DNA from: Desnuesiella massiliensis
GTDB lineage: Bacteria; Bacillota; Clostridia; Clostridiales; Clostridiaceae
Length of the DNA stretch: 64,000 nucleotides
Assembly (NCBI RefSeq): GCF_001403615.1
Contig: NZ_LN879457.1
Location: 1,586,910-1,650,909, forward strand
Reading direction: 5' to 3'
The notes under the pieces: generated by a model
Database searches by the model: none
Seen by the model: only the letters and a program-made list of their open reading frames with translations
What the model was told of the DNA's origin: nothing
Translations under genes and position numbers: made by a program
Shown here: positions 53,499 through 63,037 of the stretch, one piece after another
How the letters are laid out: every line of letters begins with the position of its first letter
How positions within the stretch are numbered: position 1 is the stretch's first letter

Positions 53499-53634
53499 TT
53501 ATATCCCTCCCTTAACTCATAAAAATATTATATTACTTATATTTCTAAACTTCAAATTAGTTATATATTAACATTGACCTACTTATATGGATATTGTATT
53601 CTTATTAAAAACAAGTTTATATTAAGGTGATAAT

Positions 53635-54534
53635 ATGGATTTTAAAAAGAATTTTTGTTTGACAATGCTGATACTAACACTTTTTACTTATGGTTGCAGT
53701 AAACCTTTAGAAAAAAATCCTGCCTATAACGAGTCTCAATCCATAAATAATAATGTTAAGGAACACCCCAAGGAAATAGATACCTCTAATAGTGAGTTGA
53801 AAAAAGAGAAACCTAAGGAAATTTACGATATATTAGGAAGCTCTAACAAGCTCACTCCCTCTGAAAAGACTAGCTTGGAAAAATGGAGAATGACGATTCC
53901 AACTCTTGTAAAGGAAAATCCAAGCTCTCTTTTTATTAATGGATATGTTGAAAACAAATGGGTAGCTTTAACCTTTGATGATGGACCAGATGGTTTGTTT
54001 ACTCCGAAGATTATAGATATTTTAAAGCAACATAATATAATGGCTTCCTTCTTCTTTATTGGCAAAAGCATAGATGCCTTTCCCAGTGTGGTAAAAAAAG
54101 CCTTTAACGAAAATAATTTGATTCTAAATCACAGCCTAGATCACACAGATTTATCAAAAAAAGATTTTAATGGAATAAAAAAGGAAGTAGAAGAAACTGA
54201 AAATAAAATATATAGCTTAATTAAAAAGAAGCCTGCTATTATTAGGCCTCCTTATGGAGTTGTTGATAAAAATACTCTTTATAATCTAGAACAATTAGGT
54301 TATAAGTCTGTATTATGGTCTATAGATACCTTAGATTGGTCTCAAAAGGAAAAAGACAATATTGTAAATAATGTAGTGAATAATATAAGATCGGGCGATA
54401 TAATTTTAATGCATAGCAATAGCGATAGGCAAGCTACCGTAGATGCCTTACCTATCATAATATACAGCTTAAAAGCAAAAGGTTTTGATTTCGTAACCTT
54501 AGACAAATTATTAGGAGTTCAAGCTTATAAATAA
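53635..54534 (+). CDS. Polysaccharide deacetylase lipoprotein
   Basis: The 299-residue protein has a lipoprotein signal (lipobox FTYGC), a linker to about residue 95, and a NodB domain with TFDDGPDGLFTPKI (metal and catalytic Asp), HSLDHTDL (metal His), IIRPPYGVVDKN and IILMHSN. It removes acetyl groups from peptidoglycan or another glycan outside the cell. The motifs are all intact. Confidence 0.9.
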   Translation: MDFKKNFCLTMLILTLFTYGCSKPLEKNPAYNESQSINNNVKEHPKEIDTSNSELKKEKPKEIYDILGSSNKLTPSEKTSLEKWRMTIPTLVKENPSSLFINGYVENKWVALTFDDGPDGLFTPKIIDILKQHNIMASFFFIGKSIDAFPSVVKKAFNENNLILNHSLDHTDLSKKDFNGIKKEVEETENKIYSLIKKKPAIIRPPYGVVDKNTLYNLEQLGYKSVLWSIDTLDWSQKEKDNIVNNVVNNIRSGDIILMHSNSDRQATVDALPIIIYSLKAKGFDFVTLDKLLGVQAYK

Positions 54535-54579
54535 TACTGTAATATAGCTATGAAAATTTCTGCTATTATTCTTTAAACA

Positions 54580-54624
54580 AAAGCAAAGCTTTCGCTAAAT
54601 ATCTTTAGCCTAAAGCTTTGCTTT
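54580..54624. terminator. Terminator after deacetylase gene
   Basis: AAAGCAAAGCTTT/AAAGCTTTGCTTT arms with an inner GCTAAA/TTTAGC stem. Works for both convergent genes. Confidence 0.8.
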
Positions 54625-54682
54625 ATAATTTTTTCGTAACTTATATAGAAAAAATCTAATTTATTGTAAATTATCAATTAAA

Positions 54683-54868
54683 TTAAGCATTTAATGCCTC
54701 TAATAAATCATTTAATTCAAAACCATGAACCATAGCAGCTTCTTCTAAGGTTTCCATTTGTGATGCTGGACAACCTACGCAGCCCATACCAAAGCTCATA
54801 AGTATTTCAATAGATTCAGGATAGTCTCTTACGATTTCGCCTATAGTCATGTCCTTTGTAATCTTCAT
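54683..54868 (-). CDS. DUF1858 protein
   Basis: Start at 54868 after AAAGG; 61 residues. MKITKDMTIGEIVRDYPESI, FGMGCVGCPASQMETLEEAA match the DUF1858 family of small proteins with a C-x2-C pair, thought to be redox-active and associated with hybrid cluster proteins. A single gene. Confidence 0.85.
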   Translation of the reverse strand: MKITKDMTIGEIVRDYPESIEILMSFGMGCVGCPASQMETLEEAAMVHGFELNDLLEALNA

Positions 54869-55017
54869 TTTAATCATACCTTTCTTTATATAAGATTGAG
54901 ATTTCTATATTTTAATTATATTATATATAAGTATAATTTCCTTTACAAGTAAGTTATAAAACAATATTATAAGAGCTTAAAATCTTACATAAAGACTTCA
55001 AGCTCTCTTAAAATATA

Positions 55018-56304
55018 TTATAGTTCAGCTATCTCCATAGTTTGATCTCTTCTTGGTCCTACGGAAACTATGGATACTTTTGTTCCTGTGAATTCTTCAA
55101 TTCTCTTTAAATATTTCTTTGCATTCTCAGGAAGCTCTTCGTAGCTTCTAGCATTAGACACGCTTTCATCCCACCCATCAAACTCTTCGTAAATAGGCTC
55201 ACACTTTGCTAAATCTTCTAAGCTAGCTGGGAAATAATCTATAACTTTTCCGTTAAAGTTATAGCCTACACAGATCTTTATTTTATCTAATCCTGCTAAA
55301 GTGTCTATTTTAGTTACTGCAAAGCTAGTAAGTCCAGACACTCTTGTAGTAGTTTTTAGGATAACTAAATCTAACCATCCGCATCTTCTTGCTCTTCCTG
55401 TATTTACTCCATATTCATGACCCTTTTCTCTTATCCATTCTCCAGTCTCATCAAAAAGCTCTGTAGGGAAGGGACCTTTTCCAACTCTTGTAGTGTATGC
55501 TTTAGCAATACCTACAGCATTAGTTATCATGTTAGGGCCTATGCCTACACCATTAGAAACTCCGCCTGCAGTAGTGTTAGAGGAAGTTACATAAGGATAT
55601 GTACCATAATCTATATCAAGAAGCATACCTTGAGCACCCTCGAATAATACCTTCTTATTTGCTTTTATTTCATCATATACTCTAACAGAAACATCTTGAA
55701 CAAAAGGTCTCATTCTTTCTGCATACTTTAAATATTCTTCATATATTTCTTCAAAATTTAAAGCTTCTCCGCCTAAAACCTTTGTTATATACTCATTTTT
55801 CATTTGAATATTTTGCTCTAGTTTATCCTTAAATACCTCTTTATGCATTAAGTCACATACTCTTATACCGCATCTTTCAACCTTATCGGTATAACAAGGA
55901 CCTATACCTCTTCCTGTAGTTCCTATATCATTTTTTCCTCTTGCCTTTTCTTTTAAGGCATCTAAAGTTCTATGATAAGGCATTATCAAATGAGCCCTAT
56001 CACTTATTATAAGTTTATTTGAATTTATCTTTACTCCTAAGTCCTCTAAATAATCTATTTCTTCAAATAAAGCTTTAGGATCTATAACTACACCATTTCC
56101 AATAGCATTTAGTTTATCCTCATGTAATATACCTGAAGGTATTAATCGGAGCTTATATTGCTTATCATCAACTTCTACTGTATGCCCTGCATTATTTCCG
56201 CCTTGATATCTTACAATTACCTCTGCACTTTCCGCAAGATAATCTGTCATCTTCCCTTTTCCTTCGTCGCCCCATTGAGCTCCTAACACTATAAATGCTG
56301 ACAT
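55018..56304 (-). CDS. purA: Adenylosuccinate synthetase
   Basis: The ATG at 56304 after GGAGGAG gives 428 residues, the normal length; an in-frame ATG 13 codons upstream is not used. The enzyme joins IMP and aspartate with GTP on the way to AMP. Motifs: GAQWGDEGKGKMTDYLAE, NNAGHTV, GTTGRGIGPCYTDK, and GVGIGPNMI. A PurR-like operator and a consensus promoter lie upstream. Confidence 0.95.
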   Translation of the reverse strand: MSAFIVLGAQWGDEGKGKMTDYLAESAEVIVRYQGGNNAGHTVEVDDKQYKLRLIPSGILHEDKLNAIGNGVVIDPKALFEEIDYLEDLGVKINSNKLIISDRAHLIMPYHRTLDALKEKARGKNDIGTTGRGIGPCYTDKVERCGIRVCDLMHKEVFKDKLEQNIQMKNEYITKVLGGEALNFEEIYEEYLKYAERMRPFVQDVSVRVYDEIKANKKVLFEGAQGMLLDIDYGTYPYVTSSNTTAGGVSNGVGIGPNMITNAVGIAKAYTTRVGKGPFPTELFDETGEWIREKGHEYGVNTGRARRCGWLDLVILKTTTRVSGLTSFAVTKIDTLAGLDKIKICVGYNFNGKVIDYFPASLEDLAKCEPIYEEFDGWDESVSNARSYEELPENAKKYLKRIEEFTGTKVSIVSVGPRRDQTMEIAEL

Positions 56305-56475
56305 TTTAACTCCTCCATTTCCAATACTAAAGTTTATATTCATTCTCTAGTATTATGCTATGTATTTTTTATTTAACAATAATTAGAATTAGCTCATTAA
56401 ATTAGTTTTTCTTATTTCTAATTATAGTATTACTCTGCATAAACAATTATAATCTTTCAAATTACGTACATTATT

Positions 56476-56550
56476 ATAATAGCAAATGCATATATAAAGG
56501 TCAAGAAAATTTACGAATAATTGATTTTTAAAAACAAAAAATGTTCGTAA
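56476..56550 (-). promoter_or_regulatory. Promoter and PurR-like operator of purA
   Basis: Minus strand: TTGACC (56499-56504), 17-bp spacer, TATTAT (56476-56481). Just upstream of the -35 lie inverted boxes ACGAATAAT (56513-56521) and AATGTTCGT (56540-56548), 18 bp apart. Inverted CGAA boxes are the PurR binding pattern in Firmicutes. The same arrangement precedes the FAD gene at 58123-58195. Confidence 0.7.
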
Positions 56551-56594
56551 TAAGTCAAGGATTTTTCATAGTTTATCGGAGAAAAATCCTACAT

Positions 56595-56626
56595 AATTGT
56601 GCATTATGAATCCTGAATTGTGCATT
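56595..56626. repeat. Paired AATTGTGCATT motif
   Basis: Two copies (56595-56605 and 56616-56626) before the GCGAC terminator. Single copies occur at 45412-45422, before an identical terminator stem, and (one base changed) at 49964-49974. Confidence 0.5.
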
Positions 56627-56627
56627 A

Positions 56628-56651
56628 AAAAAGCGACCAAAGTCGCTTTTT
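56628..56651 (-). terminator. Terminator after FAD gene
   Basis: AAAAAGCGAC/GTCGCTTTTT with loop CAAA; overlaps the stop codon side of the gene. Confidence 0.8.
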
Positions 56652-58020
56652 ATTTATACTTTTCTCCAAGAATTCTAGCTAAGTACACTCCACTAGCTGA
56701 AGCTTGTGATAAGGAATGAGTCACTCCTGAACCATCACCCAAAGCATATAGTCCTTCTACTTTTGTTTCTAAATTATTATTAACTTCAACCTTAGAATTG
56801 TAGAATTTTACTTCTACACCATATAGTAATGTATCTTCATTAGCTGTACCTGGTGCTATATTATTTAAAGCATATATCATCTCAATAATATCATCTAGCT
56901 GTCTTTTAGGTATCACAAGGCTTAGATCTCCAGGAGTAGCCTTCAAGGTCGGTATTGTAAAGCTCTTTTCCATTCTTCTATCATTAGTTCTTCTACCGTT
57001 AACTAAGTCACCAAATCTTTGAACTAGTACACCGCCGCCAAGCATATTGCTTAATTTAGCAATAGACTCTCCATATTCATTACTTTCTTTAAAAGGCTCG
57101 GTAAAATGGCTAGATACAAGCAATGCAAAATTTGTATTATTTGTATGAAGCTTCGGATCTGAATAACTATGTCCATTCACTGTTATTATTCCATTAGTGT
57201 TTTCACTTACCACTTCTCCATGAGGATTCATGCAGAAGGTTCTCACCATGTCATTGTATTTTTTTGTTTTGTAAACTATTTTGCTTTCATAAACCTCTTT
57301 AGTTATGTGCTCAAATACCTCTGCTGGAAGCTCCACTCTCACACCTATGTCTACTCTATTGCTTTCTGTTCTTATGCCTAATTTGTCACAGATTTTTGAT
57401 ATCCATTTTGAACCTGAACGGCCCGTAGCCAGAACTAAATCTTTACAGGTATAGGTTTCATTGTTGCTAACCACTTCAAAGCCATTTTCTATTTTATTTA
57501 CATCAAAAACTTCTTTATCGAATAATATCTCAACTTTATCTTTTAAATATTCATATATATTCGCTAATATAACTAGATTTCTATCGGTACCTAAATGCCT
57601 CACCTTAGCATCTAATAAGTGCAAATCATATTGAAGAGCTTTGCTTTTCAAGTTAGAATTAGCTGTTGAATAAAGCTTTGCTTCTGAGCCGCCCATGGTG
57701 CATAAAACTTCATCTACATAATTCATTAAATTTATTGCTTCTTCATTACCTACATATTTAAAAAGCTCTCCTCCAAAATTATTAGTTATATTATACTTTC
57801 CATCTGACAGACTCCCTGCCCCGCCATATCCGTTCATGATATTACAAACTTTACAGTGTATACAGGCTTTTATTTTCTTTCCGTCTATTGGACATTTTCT
57901 TTTTTCAAGACTATGCCCTTTCTCTATAACTAAAACTTTTACATCAGGATTCACTTTAGTCAATTCGTAAGCAGTAAATATCCCACTGGCTCCAGCTCCA
58001 ACAATAATCACATCATACAT
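56650..58020 (-). CDS. COG2509-type FAD-dependent dehydrogenase
   Basis: The 456-residue flavoprotein begins with a FAD Rossmann motif (DVIIVGAGASGIFTAYEL) and has a cysteine cluster CPIDGKKIKACIHCKVC followed by NGYGGAGSLSDGKYNITNNF, and a closing YALGDGSGVTHSLSQASASG. It matches the FAD-dependent dehydrogenases of the COG2509 type whose substrate is not known. The shared PurR-like control with purA suggests a link to purine metabolism. Confidence 0.85.
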   Translation of the reverse strand: MYDVIIVGAGASGIFTAYELTKVNPDVKVLVIEKGHSLEKRKCPIDGKKIKACIHCKVCNIMNGYGGAGSLSDGKYNITNNFGGELFKYVGNEEAINLMNYVDEVLCTMGGSEAKLYSTANSNLKSKALQYDLHLLDAKVRHLGTDRNLVILANIYEYLKDKVEILFDKEVFDVNKIENGFEVVSNNETYTCKDLVLATGRSGSKWISKICDKLGIRTESNRVDIGVRVELPAEVFEHITKEVYESKIVYKTKKYNDMVRTFCMNPHGEVVSENTNGIITVNGHSYSDPKLHTNNTNFALLVSSHFTEPFKESNEYGESIAKLSNMLGGGVLVQRFGDLVNGRRTNDRRMEKSFTIPTLKATPGDLSLVIPKRQLDDIIEMIYALNNIAPGTANEDTLLYGVEVKFYNSKVEVNNNLETKVEGLYALGDGSGVTHSLSQASASGVYLARILGEKYK

Positions 58021-58122
58021 AATTCACACTTTATTATCTAAACTATTTAATCTCAATATAATGCATTTATAAATAGTTCTGATAATTTTTCCTCCTTATT
58101 TTTATTAATTATTTCCTATATC

Positions 58123-58195
58123 ATAGTAACAAAGCAAAAGTGCATAGTCAACAAATTTTACGAATATTATTTTAAAATTCATAATTATAGTTCGT
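58123..58195 (-). promoter_or_regulatory. Promoter and PurR-like operator of the FAD gene
   Basis: Minus strand: TTGACT (58146-58151), 17-bp spacer, TACTAT (58123-58128). Inverted boxes ACGAATATT (58160-58168) and ATAGTTCGT (58187-58195) are 18 bp apart, with 8 bp between box and -35, exactly as before purA. Confidence 0.7.
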
Positions 58196-58289
58196 ATATT
58201 TTAAGACCTAGAGTTTTTCTTTAATATATTGTAAAGATATGCTATTATATATTCATGCTTAATTTTTTTCTAAAAGGAGGTGCAGCTAT

Positions 58290-58811
58290 ATGAATTTGCC
58301 TAATATATTGACCATATTCAGGTTATTTCTTATACCAGTATTTTTAATGGTTTTCTTTTCGGGAACTCCAAATTATTTACTGTATTCTATAATAGTTTTT
58401 CTAATCGCAGGCATGACAGATATATTAGATGGTTATATAGCAAGAAAATATAATTTAGTTACTAAATGGGGTATAGTTTTAGACCCTTTAGCTGATAAAT
58501 TAATGCTTTTAACAGTTTTAAGCAGCCTTTCCATAAAAAACATAATCCCTTCATGGATTTTCGTTGTAGTTGCCATGAAAGAAGTTTTAATGATAATCTC
58601 TGGATTATTCTTATATAAAAAAGATACCGTAATACCATCAAACATATTTGGTAAAGCATCAACTTTACTTTTTTATATCTCCATCTTTACCTTAGGTTTT
58701 AACCCTATGGCTGGAGATAATTTACTCTACATAGCTGTAGCTAGTGCAGTAGTTGCACTTATAAATTATGTTATCATTTATTTCAGGAATCATAAAAATA
58801 ATAAAGATTAG
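58290..58811 (+). CDS. pgsA: CDP-diacylglycerol--glycerol-3-phosphate 3-phosphatidyltransferase
   Basis: The 173-residue membrane enzyme makes phosphatidylglycerol phosphate. It has the CDP-alcohol phosphotransferase motif (TDILDGYIARKYNLV with GIVLDPLADK), NLPNILTIFRLFLIP at the N-terminus, and about five membrane helices. AAAGGAGG precedes the start. Confidence 0.92.
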   Translation: MNLPNILTIFRLFLIPVFLMVFFSGTPNYLLYSIIVFLIAGMTDILDGYIARKYNLVTKWGIVLDPLADKLMLLTVLSSLSIKNIIPSWIFVVVAMKEVLMIISGLFLYKKDTVIPSNIFGKASTLLFYISIFTLGFNPMAGDNLLYIAVASAVVALINYVIIYFRNHKNNKD

Positions 58812-58825
58812 AGCTCTAGGGCTCT
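58810..58825 (+). terminator. Terminator of pgsA
   Basis: Short AGAGC/GCTCT stem with 6-nt loop and a T-run, overlapping the stop codon. Confidence 0.75.
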
Positions 58826-59156
58826 TTTTTATTTTTAAAAAACTCTCAGGAAAACAGATAGGGCTAAGATTAAATTTCAGGCAATATTCAGAAATTAGCA
58901 ATAATATTTTTATAATAAAATAAAAATGAGTAAATTTTTTCTACTTTGAAATTAGCTCATTTTTATTTTTTTATTTTATACAAAATGTTGATAATATAGA
59001 TGCACTCTATGCCTATATCCTTTTTTTCAAATATATATTCCATATGTTAAATTTTAAGAAATTTTTCGAACTTTCACATTAAAGGCTACGTATATAAAAT
59101 AAATTTCATTAACAATTAATTTATATTTATTTTACATTTTTATGGGGGGGCTTATT
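58812..59156. other. Intergenic region before export operon
   Basis: Has the pgsA terminator, a second long A/T hairpin (58917-58930 with 58956-58969, AAAATAAAAATGAG arms) and AT-rich promoter DNA. No gene. Confidence 0.4.
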
Positions 59157-60194
59157 ATGTTAAATCAAAAATCAAAAAAAACAAACCTACTAAAACACTC
59201 GAAACTAATAATCTACAGCAGTTCACTAACTTTATTGCTATCAGGCTGTAGTATGTTTCCTAAAGAGGAGCCTGTAAGCGCTCCTCCCTTAATAAAATCT
59301 TCAGAAATAAATTTAAAAACTGAAAAAGCAACTATAGGGACTATTGTCAAAACTTTAAACCTTAATGGGTATTTTGCACCTTCTAGTTCTACTCAATGCC
59401 ACTTTAAAGACAGAGGAGGATTTTTAAAAAAGCTTAATTTTGAGCAGGGCCAAGAAGTTAAAGAAGGAGATATACTAGCTGAATTAGACACAGATAGTAT
59501 AAAATCACAAATCCAACAAGAAGAAATTAAATTAAAAAAATTAAAATTAAGGTATGACTCTGTAGCAGGCAACGCTCAAAGCACTCAGGTAGATAAAGAA
59601 AATGCAGCCTTAGATGTAGAAATGCAAGAACTTCAAATGCAAAATTTAAAAAATGAATTATCAAAAATGACTCTTAGAGCACCTTTAAGCGGAATAATAA
59701 CCTTCAAAAATAATATTAGTTTAGGAGAAATGATAAACGCCTATTATCCTCTATATATTATTTCATCAAAAGACAATATGTTAATTGAATGTTCTGGAGA
59801 TGAAGTTATTGATGTAAAACTAGGTATGGAGGTAGATGCTGAGTTTTCTGAGTTCAAAGACAAAGGAAAGGTTGTATCCGTAAACATTAAAGAAGGTAGA
59901 GATGAAGATAATAGAAAGGTTATAAAAATTCCTACAGCTCAAATTAAATTAAACAATCCTCCAAAGAATATGCTGTTTGGAAATAAAGCAAAAATTAAAG
60001 TAGATTTATTTAAAAAAGAAAATACTCTTCTAATTCCAAAGTCAGCAGTTAAATATTACGATAAGACCCCCTATGTAAAAGTCATGGATAATGGTACAAA
60101 GATAGAAAAATTTGTAACTCTTGGTATTGAAAATGCTAATGTAGTTGAAATAACTGAAGGCCTAAAGGAAGGCGAAGAGGTTATCATCAACTAA
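59157..60194 (+). CDS. HlyD/RND-type adaptor lipoprotein
   Basis: Start at 59157 behind a GGGGGGG ribosome binding stretch; 345 residues. Signal peptide with lipobox LLSGC, then a biotinyl-lipoyl-like domain (GGFLKKLNFEQGQEVKEGDI), a helical hairpin, and a beta-barrel part with GLKEGEEVIIN at the end. It is the membrane-fusion component of an ABC export system, as in MacA-like adaptors of Gram-positive bacteria. The permease and ATPase genes follow. Confidence 0.88.
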   Translation: MLNQKSKKTNLLKHSKLIIYSSSLTLLLSGCSMFPKEEPVSAPPLIKSSEINLKTEKATIGTIVKTLNLNGYFAPSSSTQCHFKDRGGFLKKLNFEQGQEVKEGDILAELDTDSIKSQIQQEEIKLKKLKLRYDSVAGNAQSTQVDKENAALDVEMQELQMQNLKNELSKMTLRAPLSGIITFKNNISLGEMINAYYPLYIISSKDNMLIECSGDEVIDVKLGMEVDAEFSEFKDKGKVVSVNIKEGRDEDNRKVIKIPTAQIKLNNPPKNMLFGNKAKIKVDLFKKENTLLIPKSAVKYYDKTPYVKVMDNGTKIEKFVTLGIENANVVEITEGLKEGEEVIIN

Positions 60195-60218
60195 AAATTT
60201 ACTTATGGGGGTGATTAA

Positions 60219-63035
60219 ATGTTTTCTTTTTTATTTAGAAAGATAGTTAAAAATAAATGGTTGATTTTAAGCATATTATTAGGATTTACTTTAGCAGTAG
60301 CTATTGTAACCTCTGTTCCTGCTTATTCTTCAGCAGTTCTTAAAAGGATGTTAATCAAGGATGTAGAGCAGTACGAAAAAGAAAATCACATATTTCCAGG
60401 AAGCTTCGCAGCTTCACGACAAATAGTACAGAAGGATTATGAGAATTTTGATAAAACATTTACAGAATTAGATGCCGAAATAAATAAAACTATTGATCAT
60501 TTGGGCATGAAGCCGTACTCAAAAAAGTATAATATAGTTGGCGGCGATATGTATGTTGGCAGAATAAATGCAGATGGTAAACTTTCCAATGAAAAAGGCT
60601 CAGGTTTTAAAATCGAAGCTTTATTTGATATAGAATCAAATATAAAAATATTAGAGGGGAGAATTTTTTCGCCTGATCCACTGCCTGATGGCACCTATGA
60701 GGTAATCGTGTCTGAAAAGACTATGAATACTCTTGGCTTAAAAATCGATGAAATATACTCTATGCGCTATAGAGATTATAGCGAATCTCAATATTTTAAG
60801 GTGAAGGTAGTTGGCTTATATACATTAGATAAAGCAGATAATATTTATTGGGTGGATAAAGATTGGGAACACGTTGATGGCTTTTTAATGCATCCAAAGG
60901 CATTTATAAATCATTATTCAAAGTCTCCCAATACTTACATTAACAATATTTCATGGTTTTATGCCTTAGATTATAAATCTATAGACGTAAGAAACATAAA
61001 AAGTATTTTAAATAAGTTTGATTCCAGAAACAAGGAGCTATCTGCTTACCAGAATATAAATACAAACTTTGCTATTTCAGATGTGTTAAGTAAATATATT
61101 CAAAAACAAAATGAATTAAAAATAACATTATGGACAATTCAAATACCTGTAATATTAATAATAGTACTATACATCTTTATGATTTCAGGGCTAATTGTAG
61201 AAAGGGATGCTAATGAGATATCCTTATTAAAAAGCCGAGGTGCAAGCAGATTTCAATTGCTTAATATATATCTCTTAGAATACGGCTTAATAGGATTAGT
61301 TGGAATTTTATTAGGACCACCTATATCTTTATTTATTTGCAAATTATTAGGAGCTTCAGACGGTTTTTTAAAATTTGTTAATAGAGCTCCTTTGGATGTG
61401 TCTATAAGCTATAGAGAGTGGATATATGCAATATTTACAGGGGTATTCTTCATAATTATACTACTTATTCCTACGTTCTCAATAGCTAGCGATAGTATAG
61501 TTATTGAAAAAAGAAAAAAAGCCAGAAGTAAAAAACCCTTATGGGAAAAATTTTATATAGACTTTTTATTATTAGGAATATCATTATACTCTATATATAG
61601 CTATAAATCCTTTGAGAAGATTGTTAATGTTTCTCAAATAGATGCTGCGTCAATGCCTATATCTCCCACTTTATATATAGCTTTTACCCTATTCATAATT
61701 AGCATTGGTTTGCTTTATTTGAGATTATTTCCTTATATAGTGAAATTGATATTCACCCTAGGAAAGAATAAATGGACAGCACCAATGTATTCTTCCTTAA
61801 TTAATGTTAGTAGAAATAGAGGAAGAGATGGATTTTTAATAATCTTCTTAATATTAACTCTATCTGTTGGTATTTTTAACTTAAAGTCAGCATCTACCAT
61901 TAATACCTTATCTGAAAATAAAATAAAGTATCTCAACGGTGCTGATATTGTAATGAGTCCTTGGCGTCAAATAGTTGAAAATGGTGACAACTTAAAAAGC
62001 GGTTCAGATAATGGCCCAGGAACACTTTACAAAAACGTAGACTTCAAACCTTACTCAAATATAGAAGGAATTGAATCTGTTACAAAAGTAATTCCTTCTG
62101 CCTCAGGAACGGTTCTATTTAATAATAAATTCTCAACGACTAATTCTTTTATTATGGGCATAATCCCTGAAGAATTCGGTAAGACAGCTTGGTTTGATAC
62201 AAAACTATTACCTCACCATTGGTATCACTATCTTAATCTGATAGCAAAAGAGCCAAAGGGAGTATTAATATCTAAATCTTTAGCAGATGAGATGAGTATT
62301 AGACTTGGGGATATTATTGATGTAAGATGGGATAAAAATCTTTATGTGGAATCTTATGTTTATGGTATTGTTGATTACTGGCCAGGCTATGACGCTAATA
62401 ATGAATACACAAAGCATTTGATAGTAATGAACTATAATTATGTAGACAGTGTAGTTCCTAATCAACCCTATGATGTCTGGATGAAAAAATCACCTAATGC
62501 ATCTAATGATGATATTTACAAAGATATTTCAACTAAGCATTTATCCTATGAAGCTATAAAAACTGTTCATGAAGGTTTATATAAATTAAAAAATGACCCT
62601 ATAGTTCAAGGCACAAACGGCACTCTAACTTTATGTTTCTTATCATCTTTATTTATAACTTGCTTGGGCTTTATAATATACTGGTCTCTATCCATAAAAA
62701 ACAGGACACTTCAATTTGGTATACTAAGAGCCATAGGATTATCTATGAAAAAAATTATTGCCATATTAATTTCTGAACAAGTTTTAATATCTGGGTTAGG
62801 TGCTATTACAGGCATAATAGTAGGATTGCTATCTAGTAACGTATTTGTGCCTTTGGTAAATCTATCCTCAGCTTCAAAAGAAAAAGTACTTCCTTTTAGG
62901 CCTATATCCTTTATAGGCAACTATATAAGCTTGGGCTTATTTATAATTGTGGTACTTACCTGCTGCCTATTTATATTAATAAGGATAGTTAAGAAAATAA
63001 AAATAGATCAAGCTTTAAAACTTGGGGAGGACTAA
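60219..63035 (+). CDS. Large FtsX-like ABC permease
   Basis: The 938-residue protein has an N-terminal helix (WLILSILLGFTLAVAIVTSV), a large external domain, a first FtsX domain (IPVILIIVLYIFMISGLIVE to about 450), further helices, a second external domain and a C-terminal FtsX domain (LCFLSSLFITCLGFIIYWSL). It is a MacB-like permease with two copies of the FtsX core. It starts 25 bp after the adaptor and ends 2 bp before the ATPase. Confidence 0.88.
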   Translation: MFSFLFRKIVKNKWLILSILLGFTLAVAIVTSVPAYSSAVLKRMLIKDVEQYEKENHIFPGSFAASRQIVQKDYENFDKTFTELDAEINKTIDHLGMKPYSKKYNIVGGDMYVGRINADGKLSNEKGSGFKIEALFDIESNIKILEGRIFSPDPLPDGTYEVIVSEKTMNTLGLKIDEIYSMRYRDYSESQYFKVKVVGLYTLDKADNIYWVDKDWEHVDGFLMHPKAFINHYSKSPNTYINNISWFYALDYKSIDVRNIKSILNKFDSRNKELSAYQNINTNFAISDVLSKYIQKQNELKITLWTIQIPVILIIVLYIFMISGLIVERDANEISLLKSRGASRFQLLNIYLLEYGLIGLVGILLGPPISLFICKLLGASDGFLKFVNRAPLDVSISYREWIYAIFTGVFFIIILLIPTFSIASDSIVIEKRKKARSKKPLWEKFYIDFLLLGISLYSIYSYKSFEKIVNVSQIDAASMPISPTLYIAFTLFIISIGLLYLRLFPYIVKLIFTLGKNKWTAPMYSSLINVSRNRGRDGFLIIFLILTLSVGIFNLKSASTINTLSENKIKYLNGADIVMSPWRQIVENGDNLKSGSDNGPGTLYKNVDFKPYSNIEGIESVTKVIPSASGTVLFNNKFSTTNSFIMGIIPEEFGKTAWFDTKLLPHHWYHYLNLIAKEPKGVLISKSLADEMSIRLGDIIDVRWDKNLYVESYVYGIVDYWPGYDANNEYTKHLIVMNYNYVDSVVPNQPYDVWMKKSPNASNDDIYKDISTKHLSYEAIKTVHEGLYKLKNDPIVQGTNGTLTLCFLSSLFITCLGFIIYWSLSIKNRTLQFGILRAIGLSMKKIIAILISEQVLISGLGAITGIIVGLLSSNVFVPLVNLSSASKEKVLPFRPISFIGNYISLGLFIIVVLTCCLFILIRIVKKIKIDQALKLGED

Positions 63036-63037
63036 TT

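Larger units (their letters stand above)
56305..56649. other. Intergenic region with control sites and repeat
   Basis: Contains the purA leader, promoter and operator, a pair of ATTGTGCATT motifs, and the terminator of the FAD gene. No coding sequence seen. Confidence 0.5.
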
